DNA of 8,857 nucleotides from Candidatus Omnitrophota bacterium (GTDB taxonomy: Bacteria; Ratteibacteria; UBA8468; MWAK01), in NCBI GenBank assembly GCA_026387085.1, contig JAPLMK010000101.1, forward strand, positions 2,142 through 10,998, read 5' to 3'. A program made the translations under genes and the position numbers. Positions within the stretch are counted from its first letter, which is position 1. Every line of letters starts with the position of its first letter. The notes under the pieces were generated by a model. It saw only the letters and a program-made list of their open reading frames with translations, did no database searches and was not told where the DNA came from. Positions 1 through 6,341 of this stretch are shown here, in pieces.

Positions 1-6
1 ATTCGG

Positions 7-75
7 TGTCATCCTGAGCATTAAATTCTTCGGCGGAATTTACCTCAGAATAACGCGAAGGGCCTCAGCATGACA
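7..75. repeat. Palindromic intergenic element with TGTCATCCTGAG ends
   Basis: The outer arms, 7-18 (TGTCATCCTGAG) and 64-75 (CTCAGCATGACA), are reverse complements at 11 of 12 positions. Inside is a second small stem, AAATTC at 23-28 with GAATTT at 36-41. The hexamer CCTCAG occurs twice in the same orientation (43-48 and 63-68) and is also the complement of the left arm. This nested design is typical of short non-autonomous dispersed repeats (REP/MITE-like) in bacterial gaps. There is no coding potential. It lies downstream of the broken phosphoesterase, so it could mark the 3' end of that transcript. Whether it is dispersed in the genome cannot be seen from one copy. Confidence 0.55.
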
Positions 76-135
76 TCATTATTTAATATATTATTATACC
101 CTAAAATACGGTAACTATTCAAACCAAAAATAAGC

Positions 136-703
136 TTACTTTTTGTCGGATTTATTCAAGCGCTGGTAGGCCTTCCAGAGGTTGCCGACATCCTGGTGGG
201 TTTTGGGGTAATCAATCTTAACGAAATCAACCTCCGGCTTGCCATCCTCAACCTTAACCAGCAGGAAGTGGTATAGACCGCCGCTCTCTTCGGAAAAATT
301 GAGCAGGGGCGCTCCGCCGCCGCCGCTGATGTATTCAACCATGCCGCCCTGATGGCTGATACCGAAGCGGTGTTCGTGACCAACAAACAGATACTTAACT
401 TTGTGGCGCCGGAAAACCCGCTCTAATTCACCGGCATCCGCCAGAATATAAGGGTGGATTATTCCCCGGTAAAGGGGCCGGTGCATAAACGCAAATACGG
501 GCTGACCGGAATGACCCTTAAGGTCTTCTTCCAACCAAGTCAACTGCTCTTGATCTAAACCGCCGCGGATACCGATCTTTTCCTCACTGCTCAAAACCAC
601 GAAGTGGCAGCCTTTATGGTCAAAAGAATAGTAACGCTTCGGAGAAATAACCTCCTGATAAACCGGGTAGCACTTTTTATTCGGCAAGTCATGGTTTCCC
701 GGA
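136..703 (-). pseudogene. C-terminal part of metallophosphoesterase (paralogue B fragment, no start)
   Basis: This frame holds the second half of a calcineurin-like metallophosphoesterase. It opens with FPGNHD, then has FMHRP (the metal-binding His) and VGHEH (the GHxH motif), and ends at the TAA at 136-138. Those are the last three of the five metal-site blocks of the family. The first two (GDTQ and HLGD) are in the frame-shifted fragment upstream. The open frame extends back to a GTG at 750, but that codon lies inside the upstream copy of a 77-base repeat, is read as ordinary coding sequence in the other frame, and has no Shine-Dalgarno. The true homology starts near 703. With an intact N-terminal half the protein would be about 290 residues. 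The protein sequence itself shows no decay, with no internal stops over about 187 codons, so the break is recent or is an assembly error. Confidence 0.8.
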
Positions 704-1085
704 AATAATAACGCTCGGGAGAAATAACCTCCCGGTAAACCGGATAGCACTTTTTAGACGGCACGTCGTGATTTCCCGGAACTTCATAAAGGGGCAGGGC
801 AAGCGCCTCTGTCTTCTGCCGGTAGATTAAAAATTGTTTCCTTAAAATTTCCGGGTCGCCGGAACCGCAAACCTTGTCGCCCAGGTGGACCATGAAATCC
901 GGTTGGCTGATGTTTACCTGCTCAATTATCTTCTCCCACACCGGGGATACCGGCTCGGTAAGACCCGGCCCCTGCGTATCGCCCACCACCGCAAAATACC
1001 AGGTCTCAGCTGCCGCGGGTGATGTCAATAAGACACTAAAAAGAAACGCCGTCAACAATCTTCGCATTTTAATTACTTTTCTCAT
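591..1085 (-). pseudogene. N-terminal part of exported metallophosphoesterase (paralogue A fragment, frameshifted)
   Basis: Residues 7-26 form a Sec signal peptide: MRR, a hydrophobic run LLTAFLFSVLL, then SPAAA with likely cleavage before ETWY. The mature part shows the calcineurin-like metal motifs VVGDTQG (residues 34-40, Gln where many members have His), HLGD (67-70) and PGNHD (103-107), so the enzyme would act outside the cytoplasmic membrane. The substrate is unknown. After ISPERYY (residues 121-127) the frame leaves the family and reads about 37 unrelated residues to a stop at 591, because a second copy of the GNHD segment follows 77 bases later, out of frame. The ATG at 1065-1067 (residue 7) is a better start than 1085: it begins at the basic head of the signal peptide and follows a GAGAAAAG purine run. 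The gene lies 44 bases after the recombinase stop. Confidence 0.8.
627..780 (-). repeat. Imperfect 77-base direct repeat (627-703 / 704-780) inside the phosphoesterase
   Basis: The two units abut and match at 66 of 77 positions by hand alignment. On the minus strand they encode PGNHDVPSKKCYPVYREVIS and PGNHDLPNKKCYPVYQEVIS, each followed by SPERYY or SPKRYY. Six of the 11 differences are synonymous third-position changes, and the other five alter only four residues (V/L, S/N, R/Q, E/K). Because 77 is not a multiple of three, the second copy is out of frame with the first. Confidence 0.9.
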
Positions 1086-1093
1086 TTAAGCGA

Positions 1094-1118
1094 GGGCGTT
1101 TTGCCTGGCTAAACACCC
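1094..1118 (-). other. Possible hairpin between recombinase and phosphoesterase
   Basis: In minus-strand RNA, GGGUGUUU (from 1118-1111) can pair with AAACGCCC (from 1101-1094), giving 8 pairs including one G-U, around a 9-base loop. It starts 12 bases after the recombinase stop codon. No U-run follows, so it does not qualify as a classic intrinsic terminator. It could be a chance stem or a 3'-end stabilising structure. Confidence 0.25.
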
Positions 1119-1129
1119 GAGCGCCCACT

Positions 1130-2002
1130 TCACGGACGTGGATGATACCGTGTGTGTATTTCCTTGAGCCGGCTCCGGTCCAGATGCGTGTAAATCTGGG
1201 TAGTGGCCAAACTCTGGTGACCCAGCAATTCCTGAACGATACGGATACCGGCGCCGGCTTCCAAAAGGTGCGTCGCAAATGAATGGCGCAGAATATGCGG
1301 ATAAATGTTTTTTGATAAACCGGCTCTCCGGGCCGCCTTGCGGATAACCTTCCAGACCGACTGCCGGCTTAACAATTTTCTCTGCCGGCTCAAAAACAGA
1401 TTTTCACAAACTGCCGGGCGGATTTCCAGATAGCTCCGGACAGCCCTGGCCGCCGGTTCACCGAACGGAATGAGCCGCTCCTTGTTTCCCTTACCTTTAA
1501 CCCGCAATATGTTTTCGTCTAAATTTACATCCTCTGTTTTCAGGCCGGCCAGTTCGCTGACCCGCATTCCGGTAGCGTAGAGAAGTTCCAGAATGGCCTT
1601 ATCCCTGATTCCGGAAGGTGAATCATCGGGCGCAGACAAGAGCGCTTCCACCTCTCCGGATGATAGAACTTCCGGCAGGTTCTTCTCTAACCTGGGGCTT
1701 TCCAGGTCCGGCAAAGGATGCTCTTTTAAAGCCCCTTCCTGAAGCTGAAATTTCAGAAAAGTGGAGATTGCCGCCATCGTCCGGGCGCAGGAGGCGCCCG
1801 AAAGGGTCTGGCGCATTTCCATCAGGAATGAAGTAAAAATAGGATAGGTTAAACCGGAAATTTTTATCTTCTTCTTTTTCAAAAATTCGTAAAGTTTATC
1901 CAGATCGCGGCGGTAAGCCAGAACCGTGTTTTTACTGAGACCGCGTTCCGTCAGCAGGTAACCCAAAAAATCATCAATACGCGCGTTTGTGGTATTTAAC
2001 AT
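1130..2002 (-). CDS. xerD: Tyrosine recombinase XerC/XerD family
   Basis: The 290-residue protein has the usual XerC/XerD length. An N-terminal SAM-like core-binding domain (about residues 5-90, with RGLSKNTVLAYRRDL) is followed by the catalytic domain (about 110-282). All catalytic residues of the family are visible: Arg147 in TGMRVSEL, Lys171 in KGKGNKER, His236 and Arg239 in HILRHSF, His262 in LLGHQSL and nucleophile Tyr271 in TQIYTHL. Such enzymes resolve chromosome dimers at dif with a partner recombinase, although solitary family members also serve integrative elements. No att or dif site or other mobile gene is seen nearby, which favours the housekeeping role. The choice of XerD over XerC is uncertain. 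The ATG at 2000-2002 has GAAGG only about 3 bases upstream. The AT-rich palindrome at 2046-2120 lies upstream, and the phosphoesterase follows 44 bases downstream. Confidence 0.88.
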   Translation of the reverse strand: MLNTTNARIDDFLGYLLTERGLSKNTVLAYRRDLDKLYEFLKKKKIKISGLTYPIFTSFLMEMRQTLSGASCARTMAAISTFLKFQLQEGALKEHPLPDLESPRLEKNLPEVLSSGEVEALLSAPDDSPSGIRDKAILELLYATGMRVSELAGLKTEDVNLDENILRVKGKGNKERLIPFGEPAARAVRSYLEIRPAVCENLFLSRQRKLLSRQSVWKVIRKAARRAGLSKNIYPHILRHSFATHLLEAGAGIRIVQELLGHQSLATTQIYTHLDRSRLKEIHTRYHPRP

Positions 2003-2045
2003 TTGCCTTCAATGTAAGGTTGTATTCGTCTGTTGCAAATTTCAA

Positions 2046-2120
2046 AATGCAAATTGCAAAGTGTAAAATTGAAACGGTGCAAACAAATTATTTTTAATTT
2101 TGCATTTTACATTTTGCATT
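2046..2120. repeat. AT-rich inverted repeat of TGCAAA/TTTGCA motifs
   Basis: The left arm 2046-2070 (starting AATGCAAATTGC) and right arm 2096-2120 (ending ACATTTTGCATT) are reverse complements at 21 of 25 positions, with a 25-base spacer. The arms are themselves built from short GCAAAT/GCAAAA units, and more of these extend left to about 2034. It fills most of the gap between the hydrolase stop and the recombinase start. The low GC content sets it apart from the flanking genes. It looks like a dispersed palindromic repeat. A terminator role is possible, but there is no GC-rich stem with a U-tail. Confidence 0.6.
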
Positions 2121-2128
2121 GTTCCTGA

Positions 2129-2740
2129 TTATACGCTCGGTCTTTCATTCTCGATGGTTGAAGAAGGTCCGTGGCCCGGATAGACAATTAACTCCCCGGG
2201 CAAGCGAAGAAGGCGTCTCAGGGACTTATCCAAATCATCGTCGCTGCCACCCTCCAAATCAGTTCGGCCCACACCCTCGCAAAAAAGCGTGTCCCCGGTA
2301 AAAATCAGGCCTTTGCCTAAAAGACAGATTCCGCCGGGCGTATGGCCGGGCGTATGCCAGACAATAAGTTTTTCATTTCCCACCCTGACTTCATCGCCTT
2401 CCTTCAGGAACCGGTCCGGCTCCGGTATCGCTTCGGACGGTCCGAAACCAAGCAGCAGCATCTGGTCGGAAAGACCGTTGTTGAATCTGGGCATCTCCAA
2501 TTCATGGATTAAGAGGGGAATACCTAATTCCGTCTTAACAACATCAGCGGCAATATGGTCAAAATGTCCGTGCGTATTAACTACAGCCGTAAATATCGCG
2601 CCGCTACGGCTAACCGCTCTTAATATCTTCTCCTTATCGGCTCCCGGGTCGACGATAATACCCTGATTGGTTTCCGGGTCTATCGCCAGGTAACAGTTTG
2701 TGCCCAGGAGACCCACCACAACCGTTTTTACTTTGAGCAT
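2129..2740 (-). CDS. Metallo-beta-lactamase-fold hydrolase, glyoxalase-II-like
   Basis: The 203-residue protein has the complete binuclear metal site of the glyoxalase II branch of the fold: HGHFDH at residues 57-62 (His57, His59, Asp61, His62), His133 in HTPGHTPGG, Asp150 in FTGDTLF and His190 in YPGHGPSS. It lacks the extra C-terminal substrate domain of classical hydroxyacylglutathione hydrolase, so it matches the short YcbL-type group, which hydrolyses thioesters or related compounds in the cytoplasm. The true substrate cannot be told. The C-terminus stops at IENERPSV, a few residues shorter than many relatives. The ATG at 2738-2740 overlaps the last 13 bases of the upstream racemase gene in another frame, which points to co-translation. 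Shine-Dalgarno support is weak. Confidence 0.85.
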   Translation of the reverse strand: MLKVKTVVVGLLGTNCYLAIDPETNQGIIVDPGADKEKILRAVSRSGAIFTAVVNTHGHFDHIAADVVKTELGIPLLIHELEMPRFNNGLSDQMLLLGFGPSEAIPEPDRFLKEGDEVRVGNEKLIVWHTPGHTPGGICLLGKGLIFTGDTLFCEGVGRTDLEGGSDDDLDKSLRRLLRLPGELIVYPGHGPSSTIENERPSV

Positions 2741-3990
2741 ATTTTCGGTAAAACAAAAGGTCCTTCCGGCAAAAGCCCGATAGAAGCGTTCCCGGAAAAG
2801 AACGGCGCCAGAAAACTTTCCGGGTCGCGCACAATCTTTACGCCCAGGTTTTCAATCAGTTCCGGCATCTTGTTTCGGCTGTAAAGACAGACGGTTGCCC
2901 GCCTGGTTACCTTGAACAGTTCTTCAATTTGCCACTGGTCAAGCGTAAAATTTACCGGTTTGGAATAGCGTTCCAAAAAATTCTCCGGTCCCCGGTATTC
3001 TTCCATCAGAGAGATAAAATTTTTACTGCCCAGCCCTTCTTTCATGCCGCTGATAGCCAGGACCGTCCCTCCGTCCCTGACAATCTCTCCGGCAGTCACG
3101 ATGCCCTTTATCGTCTGGTAAAAAGTAAGGTCTAAAGGATAACCTCCGCCGCTGGTCACCGCCAAATCAACTCTCTTCCGGGAAAAAGCCGAGGTCTGTT
3201 CCCTGCAAAATCGGCAACCGTTCAAAAAAGAGGCCCGGTAATTTCCGCAAAAAATACCGGCCACGTTCTTTTCCTTATTCAACGTCACGTTGACGATAAA
3301 GTCGCTGCCGGCTTTTCCCGCCACTTCTGTAACCTCTCGGTGAAATTGGTTGTTCCGGAGAACGCCGTTGCGGACGTTAACCGACTCCAAAAACCGCGGG
3401 CTGTGAACAATTTTTACAGTATCGTAACCGGAAATGCCGGGACAAATTGCCTTCCTGCCTCCGGAAAAACCGGCCATAAAATGAGGTTCGATTAAACCGG
3501 TCAGTATCTTCAGGTCCGACCGCGCATAAAACTTGTTCACCCAAATCGGTGTTCCCTTCCTGGTCTTGCCCAAAGAGACAAGGCCGTCCTGGTCGAAAGC
3601 GCTATGATTTAGCACCCGGTATCTCCGGGCAATCTCTTTTCCCAGAATCTTGTCTATCTCTTCCGGGGTGGCCGGCCGGTGACAACCGGTTGCCACCAGA
3701 AAGGAGACCCGGCCCGGCTTGATGCCGCCGGCTTCCAGTTCCGAAAGCAAAAAAGGCAGAAAGGCCTGGTAGGGAATATACCTGGTAATATCGGAAATAA
3801 CGATAACCGCATCCTTCCGGCCGCGCGCAACCTCGTTAAGTTTCCGACTCCCGGCAGGGAGCTCCAGGGATTTTTTTATCTCTTCTCCGGTTAAAGACCC
3901 GCTCGCTTTTACCTCGAATATCTTCGCGACGCTCCCTTCCGGAAAATCAATCCGGATTTCTTCCCGGCCGTGCGGAAATTTTATCTGCAC
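2728..3990 (-). CDS. LarA-type nickel-pincer-nucleotide racemase/epimerase homologue
   Basis: The 420-residue protein has the full length of lactate racemase LarA (DUF2088 family). Its motifs align at near-constant offset with Lactobacillus plantarum LarA: SDITR gives Asp67 and Arg70 (72 and 75 in LarA), TGCHRP gives His104 (108), EPHFMAG gives His170 (174), GGRKAICPG gives Lys180 (184, the lysine joined to the cofactor), and VKIVHSP gives His196 (200, a nickel ligand). YQTIK at 291-295 matches the substrate-side Tyr/Gln/Lys group. It therefore probably binds the nickel-pincer cofactor and racemises or epimerises an alpha-hydroxy acid. Many homologues act on substrates other than lactate, so no symbol is given. 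The cofactor genes larB, larC and larE are not in this window. The start is the GTG at 3988-3990, served by the GGAGG that spans the end of ligA. Its 3' end overlaps the hydrolase. Confidence 0.85.
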   Translation of the reverse strand: MQIKFPHGREEIRIDFPEGSVAKIFEVKASGSLTGEEIKKSLELPAGSRKLNEVARGRKDAVIVISDITRYIPYQAFLPFLLSELEAGGIKPGRVSFLVATGCHRPATPEEIDKILGKEIARRYRVLNHSAFDQDGLVSLGKTRKGTPIWVNKFYARSDLKILTGLIEPHFMAGFSGGRKAICPGISGYDTVKIVHSPRFLESVNVRNGVLRNNQFHREVTEVAGKAGSDFIVNVTLNKEKNVAGIFCGNYRASFLNGCRFCREQTSAFSRKRVDLAVTSGGGYPLDLTFYQTIKGIVTAGEIVRDGGTVLAISGMKEGLGSKNFISLMEEYRGPENFLERYSKPVNFTLDQWQIEELFKVTRRATVCLYSRNKMPELIENLGVKIVRDPESFLAPFFSGNASIGLLPEGPFVLPKICSK

Positions 3991-4008
3991 CGGAACTTAA
4001 CCTCCTCG
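3991..4008 (-). promoter_or_regulatory. Shine-Dalgarno of the LarA homologue overlapping the ligA stop
   Basis: The minus strand reads GAGGAGGTTAAGTTCCG directly before the GTG. The GGAGG is part of the last glycine codons of ligA, and the ligA TAA follows at once. This supports the GTG start and suggests translational coupling of the two genes. Confidence 0.7.
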
Positions 4009-5994
4009 GACAAATTCCAAAAACTCCTCTTCCGTCAAAATTTTGACTCCAAACCCTCTGGCCTTATCCAATTTAGAGCCGGGGTCTTTGCCCACAACCA
4101 GGTAATCGGTCTTCTGGGACACAGAACCAGATACCCGGCCGCCTGATTCTTTGACCAACCGCTCCGCCTCGGAACGAGCCATCCCTTCCAGAATTCCGGT
4201 AATCACCACACTCTTCCCGGCAAAAACCTGTTTCCGGGTAGACGCCTTCTTTTCTTTTTGAACCATATTGACGCCGGCAATTTTTAATTTACCGATAACT
4301 TTCCTGGTCTCCGCGTCCTGAAAAAAATCCACGATACTTTCCGCCAGCACCGGGCCGATTTCCCTGAGTGTGATTAACTTTTCCGCCGGCGCCTGCTCCA
4401 ACTCCTCCAGGGTGAAAAAATTTTCCGCCAGAATTTCGGCGGCCCGGGTACCCGCGTGGCGAATACCTAATCCAAACAGAAAATTAACCAAATCCCGTTC
4501 TTTGCTTTTAGCGATGGCGGCCAGGATGTTTTCCGTTGATTTTTTTGCCATCCGGTCCAGTTCGATTACTTTTTCGTAAGTCAGAAAATAGAGGTCGCCG
4601 AAATCTGAAATTAATCCCTTGTCTACCAGGGCCGTAACCATCTCTGTCCCCAGTCCTTCGATATCCATCGCGTCCCGGCCGGCAAAATGAAGAACCCTTT
4701 CCTTCACCTGGGCCGGACAACGGATATTCAGGCAGCGCACCGCCACCTCTCCTTCTGCCTGGTGCAAACGGCTGGCGCAGGCCGGGCAATTTTCGGGCAT
4801 TACAAAATCGGTTTCTTCCCCGGTCCTCAATTCCGCAATTACTCGTATCACCTGCGGAATTATCTCGCCGGCTTTCTCGATAAATACCCTGTCCCCTATC
4901 TTTACGCCCAGCCGCTTAATCTCATCCTGGTTATGAAGCGAAGCGCGGCTGACCGTACTGCCGGAAAGAAAGACCGGCTCCAGTTCCGCAATCGGCGTAA
5001 TGGTGCCGAGCCTTCCCACCTGCACGACAATATCCTTGACCCGGGTCGTGGCCTGTTCGGCGGGAAATTTATAAGCCAGCGCCCAGCGGGGATTTTTAGA
5101 GGTAAACCCAACCACATCCTGCCAGGCAAGATGGTTCACCTTAATAACCATACCATCGGTATCATAAGGAAGGGTGTGCCGCTGCTCCTCCCAGGAGTTG
5201 CAGTATTCCATAACCGCATCTATGCCCTTAAAAACACGGCTTTGCGGGTTAACCGGAAACCGGTGCTTGCGCAAAAAATCCAGAACCAACCGGTGTTCCT
5301 TCAGGTCTTCCGTCAAAAAACCGGCCCAGGCAAAAAAGAGAATTTTGCGCCGGGCGGTTTCTTTGGAATCCAACTGTTTCAGCGAACCGGCGGTAGCGTT
5401 GCGGGGATTAACAAAAACCGGCTCTCCCTCACTCTCCCGCTGATGGTTAATGCGCGCAAATTCATCGTGGCTCAAATACGCCTCCCCGCGCACTTCAATC
5501 GGGTCGGTATAATCAATCTGCAGGGGTATGGCCGATATCGTTCTGACATTTTCGGTAACATCATCTCCCTGTATACCATCGCCCCTGGTAATCGCCCGGA
5601 GGAACCGTCCGGACTGATAAATTAAAGACAGGGCTACTCCGTCAATTTTAAGCTCTACCGTATATTCAACCTGCGCAACTTCCAGCAATTTACGGACGCG
5701 CTGGTCAAAATCACAAACCTCTTCCCGCGAATAACCGTTATCCAAACTGAGCATCGGCCGCAGATGGCGAACCGTCACAAAACCATCAATCGGCTGGCCA
5801 CCGACCCGCTGGGTAGGTGAATCCGGACGCCGCAAGAGAGGAAACTTCTCTTCCAGGTCTTTTAATTCCTTTACGAGCCGGTCATATTCCGTGTCACCGA
5901 TTACCGGGTTGCCTTCCGAATAATACCGGTAATTATGCTCATTTATCTCCCGGGTTAACTCCGACATTCTCTTTTCCGCCGCCTTCATATCCAT
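3997..5994 (-). CDS. ligA: NAD+-dependent DNA ligase LigA
   Basis: LigA seals nicks in DNA during replication and repair using NAD+ as the adenylate donor. The 665-residue protein has every domain in order: Ia domain (about 1-65, with HNYRYY and DTEYDRL for NAD+ binding), adenylation domain with the nucleotide-accepting Lys116 in ELKIDG, OB fold (about 316-400), a four-cysteine zinc finger (Cys403, Cys406, Cys421, Cys426), helix-hairpin-helix region (about 430-580) and a C-terminal BRCT domain (about 588-665). The start is ambiguous. The ATG at 5992-5994 gives MDMKAAEKRMSEL, while the ATG at 5986-5988 lines up better with known LigA N-termini. Neither has a strong Shine-Dalgarno, and the only purine run (GGGAA) lies in the arm of the upstream repeat. 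The LarA homologue follows 6 bases after the stop. Confidence 0.97.
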   Translation of the reverse strand: MDMKAAEKRMSELTREINEHNYRYYSEGNPVIGDTEYDRLVKELKDLEEKFPLLRRPDSPTQRVGGQPIDGFVTVRHLRPMLSLDNGYSREEVCDFDQRVRKLLEVAQVEYTVELKIDGVALSLIYQSGRFLRAITRGDGIQGDDVTENVRTISAIPLQIDYTDPIEVRGEAYLSHDEFARINHQRESEGEPVFVNPRNATAGSLKQLDSKETARRKILFFAWAGFLTEDLKEHRLVLDFLRKHRFPVNPQSRVFKGIDAVMEYCNSWEEQRHTLPYDTDGMVIKVNHLAWQDVVGFTSKNPRWALAYKFPAEQATTRVKDIVVQVGRLGTITPIAELEPVFLSGSTVSRASLHNQDEIKRLGVKIGDRVFIEKAGEIIPQVIRVIAELRTGEETDFVMPENCPACASRLHQAEGEVAVRCLNIRCPAQVKERVLHFAGRDAMDIEGLGTEMVTALVDKGLISDFGDLYFLTYEKVIELDRMAKKSTENILAAIAKSKERDLVNFLFGLGIRHAGTRAAEILAENFFTLEELEQAPAEKLITLREIGPVLAESIVDFFQDAETRKVIGKLKIAGVNMVQKEKKASTRKQVFAGKSVVITGILEGMARSEAERLVKESGGRVSGSVSQKTDYLVVGKDPGSKLDKARGFGVKILTEEEFLEFVRGG

Positions 5995-6002
5995 ACAATT
6001 TT

Positions 6003-6033
6003 GTCATTCCCGCGTGTTTTAGGCGGGAATCCA
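6003..6033. repeat. TGTCATTCCCGCG palindromic repeat, copy 1
   Basis: An 8-base perfect stem, ATTCCCGC at 6006-6013 with GCGGGAAT at 6023-6030, encloses a 9-base loop and is flanked by TGTC and CC. It fills the gap between the cupin stop codon (6035-6037) and ligA. The core is shared, in the opposite orientation, with the repeat at 7726-7757, and it resembles the TGTCATTCCCGCG...GCGGGAATCC repeats common in the gaps of many bacterial genomes. In the minus-strand transcript it forms a hairpin right after the cupin gene without a U-run, so it is more likely a processing or stabilising element than a clean terminator. Confidence 0.75.
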
Positions 6034-6034
6034 C

Positions 6035-6340
6035 CTACGCCAGATACAACAAAAAAGCCAGGTTATCTTCGGCCGCCAGGCTGTGCCTGGTTTTAGCCGG
6101 CATAAAAATAAGAACCCCGGGCAGTAATACTATCTCTTTCCCGGCAAGATCAAAAGTGCCTTTTCCCTTCAGAACCAGAACCGTTGCCTCCCGGCCGGAA
6201 GTATGCTCGGACATAGCCGTTCCCCGGGCCATGCAGAAGAGAGAAATTTCTGATTCTTTTCCGTCCGCGATGACTTTGCTTACAATCCCGCCTTTGGAAA
6301 ACTTTATCTCCTTGTTCAAATTAATATTTTCTGCTTTCAT
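6035..6340 (-). CDS. Small single-domain cupin protein
   Basis: The 101-residue protein is one conserved beta-barrel cupin domain. Motif 1 is visible as G40-x5-H46-T-S with Glu51, and motif 2 as G75-x5-P81-AKT-R-H86. Three of the usual metal ligands (His46, Glu51, His86) are present. The second His of the HxH pair is replaced by Ser48, so the metal site is incomplete or uses a different ligand. Proteins like this can be small-molecule binding, isomerase or dioxygenase-like, and no specific reaction can be assigned. The start is secure: the minus strand reads GGAGGATGAGATG, in which GGAGG is the Shine-Dalgarno, TGA ends the upstream YjbQ gene and ATG starts this one, with a gap of one base. 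It is the last gene of the four-gene run and is followed by the palindromic repeat. Confidence 0.8.
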   Translation of the reverse strand: MKAENINLNKEIKFSKGGIVSKVIADGKESEISLFCMARGTAMSEHTSGREATVLVLKGKGTFDLAGKEIVLLPGVLIFMPAKTRHSLAAEDNLAFLLYLA

Positions 6341-6341
6341 C

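Noticed and set aside
704..750. GTG at 748-750 as a true start for the C-terminal phosphoesterase fragment
   Set aside because: It lies in the upstream repeat copy, is a normal codon context (tail of KKC) in the other frame, has no ribosome site, and the first residues it would encode are not homologous to the family.
591..780. Programmed frameshift joining the two phosphoesterase halves
   Set aside because: Any frame change would still translate the GNHD segment twice, and no slippery heptamer is evident at the junction; a fusion or assembly event explains it more simply.
1130..2002. Integrative element around the tyrosine recombinase
   Set aside because: No tRNA, attachment-site repeats, excisionase or cargo genes are present, and the neighbours look chromosomal.
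2033..2120. CRISPR-like array from the repeated GCAAAT words
   Set aside because: The units are only 6-8 bases, irregularly spaced, with no constant-length spacers; an inverted repeat explains them.
4687..5625. Long plus-strand open frame (312 codons) opposite ligA
   Set aside because: It lies wholly antisense to a fully conserved ligA, has no family motif, and its composition mirrors ligA codons.
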